Shown here: positions 10,228 through 19,440 of the stretch, in pieces
Position numbering within the stretch: position 1 is the first letter of the stretch
Layout: every line of letters starts with the position of its first letter
Assembly: GCF_001761485.1 (NCBI RefSeq)
Contig: NC_090774.1
Coordinates: 868,001-932,000, forward strand
Source of the DNA: Yarrowia lipolytica
Lineage: Eukaryota; Ascomycota; Dipodascomycetes; Dipodascales
Length of the DNA stretch: 64,000 nt
Reading direction: 5' to 3'
Made by a program: the position numbers and the translations under genes
Notes under the pieces: model-generated
Database searches by the model: none
Seen by the model: only the letters and a program-made list of their open reading frames with translations
What the model was told of the DNA's origin: nothing

Positions 10228-10536
10228 GATCTGTGGGGAAGGTGGTGGAAAATTCGATGAGGGTAGTGTAATGACGCAGTAGAAGAGAGTAGGTTCGTTT
10301 GTGCAAGACAATGAAGATGCTAATCGAAGGAGCAGATTGTTTGTTGCTCTGCAATAGTCGCGGTAAGTATTGGTAAAGTGGAGGGAACAAATAAGGTTGA
10401 GATAACTGGGATTGATATGCAACCTTATCTACGATATAAAAAAATATGATCTGTGGTGACTTGCCAATATGAGGACTTGATACAGCCATGGGTAGGTAGA
10501 AAAAAAAATACCAGATCATTGTGATCACAAAAGGAG
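10228..10536. other. leader/promoter of the M20-like gene
   Basis: Open in the frame of the gene but without support as protein. It includes A-runs near 10438-10450 and 10500-10508; the latter serves as the T-rich terminator of the tRNA-like gene on the minus strand. Confidence 0.5.
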
Positions 10537-10611
10537 TGGACGACACCGGAATCGAACCGGGGACCTCGCGCCATGCTAAAGCGCATGTGATAACCAACTA
10601 CACCAGATATA
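10537..10611 (-). tRNA. tRNA-Ala(AGC)-like gene, probably a relic
   Basis: On the minus strand a good A box (TGGTGTAGTTGG), an anticodon loop TTAGCAT within a GC-rich stem (anticodon AGC) and a perfect B box (GGTTCGATTCC) are present, with a T-rich stretch downstream. The 3' acceptor strand GTCGTCC has no partner in the seven bases before the D arm (TATATCT), and the anticodon stem is one pair too long. A strand able to pair (AGACGAT) lies 14 bases further upstream at 10620-10626, as if a small insertion had split the acceptor from the D arm. It may still recruit TFIIIC. A tRNA of another type with unusual structure is less likely. Confidence 0.55.
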
Positions 10612-11318
10612 AGATTCCGATCGTCTCTTATCTGCGGAATATTCTCAGTCGGTAGATTGTCCGCTGTCTTAATCTAACCGTTGCTCGCTGTCTGTATACG
10701 TTCACAGGTGGTGATCACTTTTTTAATCATACATAAATGTCTTCTTATATACTCCCCCCCGGGTGCGTCCCAGGGGGGAAAACAGTCACCCTTGACGTGA
10801 CCCGGCACCGTCCCCAAGCCCTTATAAGCGACTTTGGTCCTTACACCAGACGCCCAAGTTTTTTATTGAGATGTAGGTGGGTGGTTCTGTGTAGTTTCAA
10901 AACTTCTGAAAAAACGAAGAAATCATTAGAAAAAAAAAAAAAAAAACTAAACTAAAAAAAAAAAAAACCTCAAAAACATAACAACCATACCCCTACTCCA
11001 AACTTCAACTCCCCGATGTCGCAAAGACTCAATAACGATACACACGAATCATTAGAATAAAAAAAAAATCGACTTCTTGCAGTGCCTGTGCAAACGGATC
11101 GATAAGTTCTGTGTGCACACTACTGGTATTTGATGTACTGTACAGTACCGATACTTTTGTATGCCTCGAGGCTTTACGAATATCTCCCCCGACAGGTGTA
11201 GGAATCAGCTTCTCAGTAAGTTTCCAGACCATGTCTACGTCAAGTTCCCAGTCCTTCTACACTACATATTGTACACCATCTCCGTATATATTCATAACCA
11301 TTCAATAATACAATTCAA
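10612..11318. other. spacer between tRNA-like gene and RRP12
   Basis: No gene seen. It holds two oligo-A stretches (10930-10947 and 10957-10968), the palindromic word TGTACTGTACAGTACCG near 11138, and the 3' region of RRP12. Confidence 0.5.
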
Positions 11319-14300
11319 TTAAAACTTTCGTCGCTGCTGAGGTTTGCCCTTGGGTTTGCTCACGCCACCTCGAGAAAACTTTTTGGTGGGTCGCTTGGGC
11401 ACCACGTCGTCATCATCTCCTCCGTCGTCATCTCCTCCCTTTGACTTCTTATACTTGTACTTGTTCTTCTGTCCTCGCACAGGTCCGTTCTTGATGGCCT
11501 CAACGTAATGGTCGATGGCCGAGCCCTGGGGAATCACGTCCTCCTCCTCATCCTCCTTAAAGATCATCTTACCGGACTCATTAGTCTTGAACTTGGACGA
11601 TTTGAGAAGAGGCTCCTTCTTTCCTCTAGGCTTGGAAGAAGTGATGTGAGCCAGAGCCTGCTGCGACAGCAGATCCAGAGGGTCGTCGGACTTCATAATG
11701 TACTTGGAGGCCCGCTTGGTGGTCTCCTCCTCCTCATAGTCATCCTCGTCTTCAGAATCCGAGTCTCCGTACAGAGCTCGCTCGTACTCAGAGGCAAACT
11801 CCTTCTTGGGCTTGGTAGACGACATGGGAGCATCTTCCTCCTTCTCCTCGGTTCGCTTTCGCTTGGATCGCTCCTTAGACTTTCGGATGTTGGTCAGCAG
11901 CTTCTTGTCGGCCTCGGGGAAATGCTTTTCAATGGTGTCGAAGCCGAACCGTCGGATCAGACGCTCGACAATGTGCTTGACCTTGGCCTTGAAATGGCCC
12001 TTATGTTCGTGGGACCAGTGCAGCAGCTTTGGGAGAAGCTCGCTGAGCTGGGGCTCCACGAGATCGATGGGGAGAGAGATGGCCGTAATCTTGACGAAAC
12101 CAAGAGTCGACTTGACGATCTCTCTGTTCTGCGAGGTCAGGAACAGCTCAACGGTTTGAGACAGCTCGCTGAGCATATCCATGGGCACGTCGTCCTTGAA
12201 CTCGAACAAGATTCGGGACAGACCCGTGATGGTGGCAGACACCAGGTTGGGTGAGGTTCCTGCCAGACCAGCAGACACGGCCTTGAAGAACTCAGTCAGG
12301 TTGGCGTTGACGGATCCCAGACCGGCATCCTCGAGACCGGGGATTCGAGTGTTGTCAATTACTCCTCCTCGAGCCATCTTTTCGCCCATGAGAACCAGTA
12401 AGTTGTAAGCGGACGTTCGGGTCTTCTCGTTGACGTCCTTGGTGGCAATGACGGCTTCAGAGACGGTAGCGGGGATGAAATACAGATCGTTCTCGGGCAG
12501 CAGAGCCACCAGCTTCGCCAGAGCGGCCACTCGAGCGCCTCGAGACACAGCAGTGACAGACTCAGCAGACTCGAGAACAACACCACAGATGTTGTCAAGA
12601 TGCTTCTCCAGAGTCTCGAAGCTGTTGTCGGCCTCGGCCAGACGGGTCAAAAGACGGTAGCCCTTCTTTTGGTGGTTGGGGTCGGAGTTCTGGATCATCT
12701 GCACAAAGACGGTCAGCAGAGTGTTGTGAGAAGAGGCAGGGATGTAAGGCACGAGGGCGATGAGAATGTCAAGCATGGTGAGCGACATTGCTGGCAGGGC
12801 GTCCTTCTCAGGCTTAGACTCCTTGGCCTCATCCTCCAGAGCCTTGTGAAGCATTCCACACACGTTATCGAAGATGTCGCCAATTTCGCCGGCGGGGGTG
12901 ATGCCGAGGTAGGCGTTGATGCACTCGAGAATGAAGCCTCGAGACTCGGGAATAGTTTGTCCGTACACGTTGAAGAGCACCGCAAGAATCTTGGAAGACA
13001 CGGTTCCGAGGTAGGCAACGTTAGACTCGGCCTCGGATCGGGGGAATCGCTCCAGAAGCAGCAGGTCGTCGTTCACATCCTCGGACTCAGCAGCCTCGGG
13101 CTCCTCGGCGTACACCACATTGCTCTCGACAAGCAGACGCAGCGACTGGCAGATAACAGGTCGGATCTCAATGTTGGAATAGAGCTTGTTGGAGAGCAGC
13201 TCGGCAAAAGACTGGTCAAACGACTGCTGGAGATCCATGGGCAGAGCGCAGAAACGGGGCAGAACGGACCAGACCTGGGCCAGCAGAGCCTCGAAGACCT
13301 TTGCGGTGGCGCCCTTGGTAGTCGAGATCTTGTCGTCAAAATACTCGATCAGTGGCAAGAACTCGCTCTTAAAAAAGGCAATCTCTGAATTGTGAATGTT
13401 GTCTCTCAGTAGAGGGAGCATCCAGGCTCGTCCGGGGTTGTCAGAAGAGGGGTTTGAAAGGTTGAGGGGGAGCAGTTCTAGCACTTTGGCAGGTCCCATG
13501 GCACGAATAGCGGACCCAAGAGCGTTGTCGAGAGCAGGAATGCCGTTAACGAAGGACTCCTCAGTTCGGAGACCTCCAATAATTGTCACAGCCTCCACAA
13601 GGAAGGGGTCGGACTTCCATCTGAGAGTGTCGAGTAGAGCTGCCACAACGTTCGTAGAGTCGACGAGAGAAGCCCGGGTCTGGACGGACAGAAGCATCGT
13701 GGCCATCTCCGCGAGCTTGGACAGCCACTTGTCGCCGTTCTGAAGCGACTTTTGGTTGATGGAAGAACACAGAGCAACGAGACACTGGGAAGCAGAGGTT
13801 CGCACACTGTCGGCCTCAGAGTCGAGATAGGCACATACCTTCTGGAAAACCACGGGGGTCTTGGCCAGTCCCTTATCAGGGTTGACCTCTCCAAGAGCAC
13901 CCACTCCCTGGGCAACAACAGCAAACCAGGCAGGAGCAAGATGCTGGTCGTTGGTGGCGGGAGCCTGGTCGATCACAGCATCGAGAATAACCAGCAATTT
14001 TCGTGTCTTGTTGTTCTCGTCCTCTTCAGACTTGGCAAAGTGACGAAAGACACCCTCAAAGATGCCAAAGGTAGCCTGGATCAGCATCTGGTTGGTAGTC
14101 TTGGAAATAGACAGCAGCAGCTGACAGAGTTCGTCAAACTGCGACATAGGCCACATTCCAACGCCACAGATGGTTTTCACCAGAGCCAGCGCATGCATGA
14201 AGCCGGCATCCACGGTATCCTCCTTCTTGTGGTTCTCCAGGTACTGCTTGACGGCCTTCAGGGCTGTGTCGGCACAGGTTGCGGCAGCAGGATGCTCGAC

Positions 14301-14870
14301 GAGCACTGGAGATACTCGGGTCTCGAGGATCTTGGCAAGTGCGTCCAGAGCTCGCTTTCTGATCTTGGGACGGGGATTGACGGCCAGATGCATCAGACCA
14401 ACCACTCCTCGTCGGGGAGACAGCTCAGAAGCAGGGGTCTGCCACGAGGCAGCATCCTGGGCCAGCAGCAGATGCTGCAGAGTGCCAATGGCGGATCTGA
14501 GTAGCGCAGACTCGGAATCGGACGAGCCCAACACGGGTGCGAGCTTGACGAAAATCTGCGAAAACTTGGCCCGCAGAAGAGATTCGCTGGCGAAGGGAGA
14601 CACAAGGTCGAGGAAATAGAGAGCCGAGGCGGCTAGATCGGTATTCTCGAGCTGATCGGGGGCCTGGCGGCTGAACGATTGCTCTAGCAGAGCAAGGAAA
14701 GAAATGAAGTAGGAGGTGGCGGTCTTCTCGGTCTTTTCCTCCTCGAGATTCTCCTCCACGGCTCCCAAAATAATGGCCAACTGTTTCTGGTTGGCCAGCT
14801 TGGAGTTGACATGGACGCGGATCCGGTCCAGCTTGTCCTCCAGCGGTTCCGTATGGTCGAGTTCGGACAT
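11319..14870 (-). CDS. RRP12: ribosomal RNA processing protein Rrp12
   Basis: 1183 residues, close to the roughly 1230 of S. cerevisiae Rrp12. The body is a chain of HEAT/ARM-like helices with the NUC173 domain in the middle third. The last 180 residues are charged and low in complexity: a basic stretch (KSKERSKRKRTEEKEE), acidic runs (DSDSEDEDDYEEEE), the phrase AIDHYVEAIKNGPVRGQKNKYKY typical of the family, and a basic end (QQRRKF). Rrp12 binds Ran and pre-ribosomes and is needed for maturation and nuclear export of both subunits. The start ATG at 14870 begins MSELDHTEPLEDKLDRI with no further extension. Codon use is strongly biased to C/G-ending codons, as expected for a well-expressed assembly factor. 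Confidence 0.95.
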   Translation of the reverse strand: MSELDHTEPLEDKLDRIRVHVNSKLANQKQLAIILGAVEENLEEEKTEKTATSYFISFLALLEQSFSRQAPDQLENTDLAASALYFLDLVSPFASESLLRAKFSQIFVKLAPVLGSSDSESALLRSAIGTLQHLLLAQDAASWQTPASELSPRRGVVGLMHLAVNPRPKIRKRALDALAKILETRVSPVLVEHPAAATCADTALKAVKQYLENHKKEDTVDAGFMHALALVKTICGVGMWPMSQFDELCQLLLSISKTTNQMLIQATFGIFEGVFRHFAKSEEDENNKTRKLLVILDAVIDQAPATNDQHLAPAWFAVVAQGVGALGEVNPDKGLAKTPVVFQKVCAYLDSEADSVRTSASQCLVALCSSINQKSLQNGDKWLSKLAEMATMLLSVQTRASLVDSTNVVAALLDTLRWKSDPFLVEAVTIIGGLRTEESFVNGIPALDNALGSAIRAMGPAKVLELLPLNLSNPSSDNPGRAWMLPLLRDNIHNSEIAFFKSEFLPLIEYFDDKISTTKGATAKVFEALLAQVWSVLPRFCALPMDLQQSFDQSFAELLSNKLYSNIEIRPVICQSLRLLVESNVVYAEEPEAAESEDVNDDLLLLERFPRSEAESNVAYLGTVSSKILAVLFNVYGQTIPESRGFILECINAYLGITPAGEIGDIFDNVCGMLHKALEDEAKESKPEKDALPAMSLTMLDILIALVPYIPASSHNTLLTVFVQMIQNSDPNHQKKGYRLLTRLAEADNSFETLEKHLDNICGVVLESAESVTAVSRGARVAALAKLVALLPENDLYFIPATVSEAVIATKDVNEKTRTSAYNLLVLMGEKMARGGVIDNTRIPGLEDAGLGSVNANLTEFFKAVSAGLAGTSPNLVSATITGLSRILFEFKDDVPMDMLSELSQTVELFLTSQNREIVKSTLGFVKITAISLPIDLVEPQLSELLPKLLHWSHEHKGHFKAKVKHIVERLIRRFGFDTIEKHFPEADKKLLTNIRKSKERSKRKRTEEKEEDAPMSSTKPKKEFASEYERALYGDSDSEDEDDYEEEETTKRASKYIMKSDDPLDLLSQQALAHITSSKPRGKKEPLLKSSKFKTNESGKMIFKEDEEEDVIPQGSAIDHYVEAIKNGPVRGQKNKYKYKKSKGGDDDGGDDDDVVPKRPTKKFSRGGVSKPKGKPQQRRKF

Positions 14871-15699
14871 TTGTAGATGGTGCGTGCAACTGCAATTGTC
14901 ACTTTGCAGAAGACTTGAAAAAAATATTAGAGTTGATGCACTGCGAGTTTATCAGGTTGGTGGGAGAAGAGGTGGATAGTGGTGTGGGCTGTTTGGGGAG
15001 ATTTCTGGGGTAATACGAGATGGTATTCTGGTGTATATTACATTTGTAGTAGTCTTAACTTGTTGGCATTCCAATATCGTGTCTCCACTGTGGCATTATG
15101 GTTGCGGTGTCACTCACTTCGATTCTCGGCTATTCCTTTTTTTAAAAAAGAAATAGAAAATGTCAAATTCTAGATTGACACTGCAATGGGAGTGTTGGGG
15201 GTGAACTTCTGCTGTAAGGGGACATGCCTCTGTACAAGTCACAATTACAGTCCAATATTATCGAATATACTGCAAATATTATACAATATATTATAATAAA
15301 ATTATATTATACAAAATTATATTATACAAATTAAATGTTGATATATTTATATACAATCTCTTCATACCCACGCACAGAGCCACCAAATAAGAAGTTCACT
15401 GTACACGATTTCGAAAAATAGTGGCAAGACACGAGATGTGGTTAAGCAATGTTCTTTCGACAAGTCCAGTGTAACAGTGTTGGGGTCAATCCATTAAAGG
15501 AGACCATATGCTGTGTCCCTCCAGGTGCGTGCTGTGTTGTATCTTGTGCTGAGGAGTCCGACCTCTTCTGTTCATTCAGACGCTCCTGTGCTCATGTTCT
15601 CATGAAGTCATTTTCAATTCATCAACACCCATGATCTTCAATTCAACCCTATAGTTGAGTAACAGTCGATTAAATAAATCAGACTCGTTATGATACCGA
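14871..15699. other. RRP12 promoter and A+T-rich spacer
   Basis: Upstream region of RRP12 followed by a very A+T-rich part at 15245-15350. No gene seen. Confidence 0.5.
15298..15327. repeat. 15-bp perfect tandem duplication, A+T-rich
   Basis: The unit AAAATTATATTATAC occurs twice head to tail (15298-15312 and 15313-15327) within about 100 bases of almost pure A+T sequence. Confidence 0.85.
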
Positions 15700-16743
15700 C
15701 AAACAGCCTATCATATTCCGCGTTGACGTTGGACACTACAACAAGTGGCTGAGAAACTACTTCCTTGCCCAAATTGACCGAGACAGTTCCTCTGCGGAGG
15801 ACCACTGAATACTTCTTCCACGGGAACTAATCTAATGTTATCTAATGCACGATATTCCATGGACTCTGATGTAGACAAGCTCTCCAGATTCCTGGATTCT
15901 AAACACCAGTTTTGAAATGAATTGATGCCGAACCCAGGGATTCGTCGTGACACAGCAGATTAACCATGCGCTTACAGCCTTCCAGCACTGACAAACAAGT
16001 GCCAGAGTCCAAGTTCCACTTCTGAATAACCCCATAAGGAAACCCCGAGTAACATACACCTCTACAGTAATGAGGACATGAGCAACATCGTACGCACGCT
16101 TTTAATGTCCTTCAAGCACATATTGGCACTCTCCGGGTTAGTCAGGATCCCTACACGCACTGTTGTACAAGAATCCGCACAAGGGTATCTCCATGGATGT
16201 CAGTTGCTCTGAGAGAATTCTTACAGCCCGCAAAATGTGCACAGGCACTGCTGTATTCTACATGCCTATCCTTTTCAGGAAGCTTCCACACCCTCACTCT
16301 CTCTCCAGAACGAATGTATGTATCACTTTGTGTCAGAGAATGTGAGTGTGGATGCTTCTTCTTCTCTTTAGCACACGAGTGCATTTTCTGCTTGATGCTC
16401 CACATTTTCATAGTCCAATCTCTGGCGCTCACGACTGTATCCCTCAGATTGGAGGTTGAACCCAAGGCTGCTGAAGGCTCCTGGTAGTTTGACATGACTG
16501 GTTTTCAAACTTTGAAACAGACTCAGAGTCCTTCGGTGGTGGCTTTTCTTGCCTCAAGGACTCTGGAATCTTGTCTACCATTTCCAAGGACGGCACAGTA
16601 CCAATGGCCTTATGTTTCTTTACCCAACGTACTTGTCTGTTGAGGATGTTAATGTCTCAGCTCTCGTTAACGAAGCCCCTGGTCTGTCTCTTCTGAGCTG
16701 TCGCTTGGAGCTTCTCTTGTTCTCGCTGTTCTTCATTGAACAT
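15700..16743 (-). pseudogene. decayed WD40-repeat protein gene
   Basis: On the minus strand, from an ATG at 16743, a charged N-terminus reads MFNEEQREQEKLQATAQKR and continues after one in-frame stop through VRWVKKHKAIGTVPSLEM and EKPPPKDSESVSKF. The next piece, in another frame, has two WD-type strand ends about 43 residues apart (VVSARDWTMKMWSI and RSGERVRVWKLPE). A third follows near 16030 (VIQKWNLDSGTCLSVLEG). Spacing and motif order fit successive WD40 blades, but stops and frame changes separate them, so it cannot make a full protein. The parent gene is not identified; F-box/WD40 or adaptor WD40 proteins share the GTCLSVLEG type of blade. This is a relic of a host gene, by inference from motif order. 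Confidence 0.65.
16135..16146 (+). repeat. telomere-type 12-mer
   Basis: GGGTTAGTCAGG is a perfect 1.2-unit match to the Y. lipolytica telomeric repeat (GGGTTAGTCA in circular form). A single short match may be chance or a binding site for a telomere-repeat factor such as Tay1. Confidence 0.5.
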
Positions 16744-17348
16744 CCCTCAGCAAATGAATGTTAAATAATACTTAAGCCAATGGCTTGTTTGTTAATTAGT
16801 TATAATTCTAAGTAAACACTTGTTGGCCCTTTGTTTAAACGTGTCAGCAAAACTAAACTTCTCGCGAACCTAATCTCGCATCATCCATGCACCGTGCCTG
16901 GGATGGCAGTATTTGAGACGATCACGCGAAGAGCGTTCATCATTAAATTTTCCACGTGCAACTAAGCTCTCGCTAGACCTGGTAATCTCAGAGCTTTAGC
17001 AGCAAATGCTAGGTGTCTACGGTGGTGATATATGCGGTATCACAATAGAATGTTGGATCACACATTAGTCAGTCTTTTAACCATAGCAGTGACGCCCATT
17101 CAGACCCCCCCATCATCTACAATGTCTCTAATCATCTCGCTTGAGCTCTGTCGTGAATATCAATTTCATTTGAGCCAACGGGAACCTTGAGTTCTTGGGT
17201 CGTATCGTCTTTTCTTTTTGTCCAGACCAATGTCATGGACGGTTGAGAAACGTGCCCATACAGAGTGCAAAGCACCATGTCCTTTATAATGTTGCCTAAA
17301 TTCCTCATTCAATGGCTCAGATCTACCTCTTAACGCTTTCTCGCACAC
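16744..17348. other. promoter region of the sphingomyelinase-like gene
   Basis: No gene seen. A TATA-like TTTATAAT lies at 17283-17290, about 60 bases before the ATG at 17349. Confidence 0.55.
17283..17290 (+). promoter_or_regulatory. TATA-like element of sphingomyelinase-like gene
   Basis: TTTATAAT about 60 bases before the start codon. It predicts a short leader. Confidence 0.4.
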
Positions 17349-19256
17349 ATGGTTAACCTCTTACAGCTCTCTACTAGCCTGCTGGCTGCTGCTGGGCTGG
17401 TCAAGCGAGCCGACAACCCCTCCTCTCATCATGTCCAAGTTCCCAACATTGGAAACGACGCCCTAGTTGACTGGGGTTACCTCGAGACCCAGAAGATCTT
17501 CAACGGAACAGGCTCCAACTGTACCAAGTGCCTGCAGGGCATCAATCTTGGCAAGTACATCACTCTCCAGGCTCCGACTGTGACGCCCCAGATCCTCGTC
17601 AAGCTATGCACCCTCTACGACTGGCAGGACGACTGCGACAAGTGGCAAGGAAGTGATATCACTAAGGGCAATCCCGGTAAGCACGTTTCGCAAGTCTTCA
17701 CTATCATGGACGCCTTTGGACTGGACGGAATCAATCTCTGCTACTGGACTGCTCCCAACACCTGTGATGCTGCTCCCGTTCCTGAACCAGATTTGTCGTC
17801 TTGGTGGCCTGAAAAGCCCAAGAACCTGTCAAAGATCGAATCCACCTACAACGAGACCTTCAACGTTCTTCATATTTCCGACTTCCATCTCGATCTACGT
17901 TACTTACCGGGTCAGGAGGCCTGGTGCGACGCCTACATGTGCTGCACAGTGGAGTCTAGCAACAAGAAGGCACTGGCAGCAGGACTCAACCATACCGTTT
18001 AGTCGGCCCAGAAACTCGGATCGTACCATTGTGACGCTCCAGAATCGCTTGTGGAAGATTCTCTCAAGACTGTGGGGGCAATGGCTAATGCACGAGACTT
18101 TGAATTTGGCATCTTCACCGGCGACATGGTCTCCCATGATATCCAGGACTGGCTCTCTTTTACTCACACATACCAGTCCGAAGAAGAAGTGTACTACTTG
18201 ATGAAGAAGTATCTCGGGGACATTCCCGTCTACCCAACATTTGGCAACCACGACTCATACCCTTATGCTCAGCTTGCCCAAAATTCATCTGGTTTTGCAG
18301 GCGAGTTTTCCTGGAACGCAGAGCTGTCCGCAAAAATGTGGAAGGACTTTGGCTGGATCAACGAGACCACCGAAGCCCAGGCTGAGCACACCTACGGCTC
18401 GTTTGCAGTGACAACCAAGAGAGGTCTACGGGTCATCTCCATCGACTCCAACTTCTGGTACTCGGAGAACTACTACAACTTCTGGAACATCACCGAGCCT
18501 GATCTGTCTGGAACCTTCAAGTGGCTTGTTGGTGAGCTTCTGGAGTGTGAAAGATTCGGTCAAAAGGCCTGGATCATGGCCCATGTACCTTCTCAGGAGA
18601 TGGGTGCGGTCCCTTGGGCGACTGAGGTGTTTAGGCAGGTTATCCGACGCTTCTCTCCTCACGTGATTGCAGCCAACTTCTTTGGTCACACCCATGCCGA
18701 CCAATTCAACGTCTTCTATGAACAAACCAACGTGTGGACCGAAGAGTCTGCCATCTCAGTCGGTTGGATTATTCAGTCCGTCACTCCTGTTGACAAATAT
18801 AACCCTGCCTGGAGATACTACGAGGTGGACACGAAGACTTTTGAGATCATGAACTCCAAGAACTACTACTCACCTCTCAACGAGACGTACGAGTACAACA
18901 TCGACAAGTACAAGAACGAGACTCTAGGAAACTACACTTACAAGGTGTACGAACCCCAGACTCCTAAACAAATGACTTGGATCTGGGAATACTCTGCTCG
19001 AGACGCCTATGATCCAAACAACACCTGGCCCCATAACGCTCCCCTTAATGCCACCTTCTGGCATAGAGCTGCCAAGGGTATTATCGAAGATCCGGCCCAA
19101 AATCAGCTGTATTACGATCACTACTTCCGAAAGTCGCCTTATACTCAGCAGGGATGTGATAAGGAATGTCTTCAGGATACTTTTTGCTCGTTTGTAGCCG
19201 GTTCTCAGGGTGAGCGAACCGACTGTCTCAAGCTTGAAAGTCTTCCTCCTTTGTAG
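17349..19256 (+). pseudogene. secreted acid-sphingomyelinase-like phosphodiesterase interrupted by one TAG
   Basis: One frame of 635 codons is continuous except for a TAG at 18000-18002 (codon 218). Order: signal peptide with a Kex2-type KR at 19-20, a saposin-B-like cysteine-rich domain (about 55-150), then a calcineurin-like metallophosphatase with HISDFHLD (about 174), GDMVSHD (about 258), GNHDSYP (about 298) and FGHTHADQF (about 445), plus a C-terminal Cys-rich tail. Metal-binding residues are all present. Conserved sequence continues in frame on both sides of the stop (GLNHTV, stop, SAQKLGSYHCDAPESL), so a single base change such as CAG to TAG explains it. Alternatives are stop read-through or a base error. 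The upstream part alone would be a saposin domain plus a fragment. Family role: hydrolysis of phosphodiester head groups outside the cell or in the vacuole. It converges with the kinesin gene, 184 bases apart. Confidence 0.85.
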
Positions 19257-19440
19257 GTAAGACTACGAGTACGTAGTCGATGAATATAGAAATAGAATAG
19301 ACCAGCGATTGGCTACTGGTGCTAACGTAACTATGAGTTATATTAAGCCAATATCCATATATAATTAATATTGCCATGGCAAGCATCTAAGCCTGTCATG
19401 GCCTTGTACAAGTAGTCACAGCTCGCTACGCAAACTGCAC

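Noticed and set aside
17349-19256. Reassigned stop codon (TAG as sense)
   Set aside because: All other genes here end normally at TAG, TAA or TGA, and Yarrowia uses the standard code; a single nonsense change is simpler.
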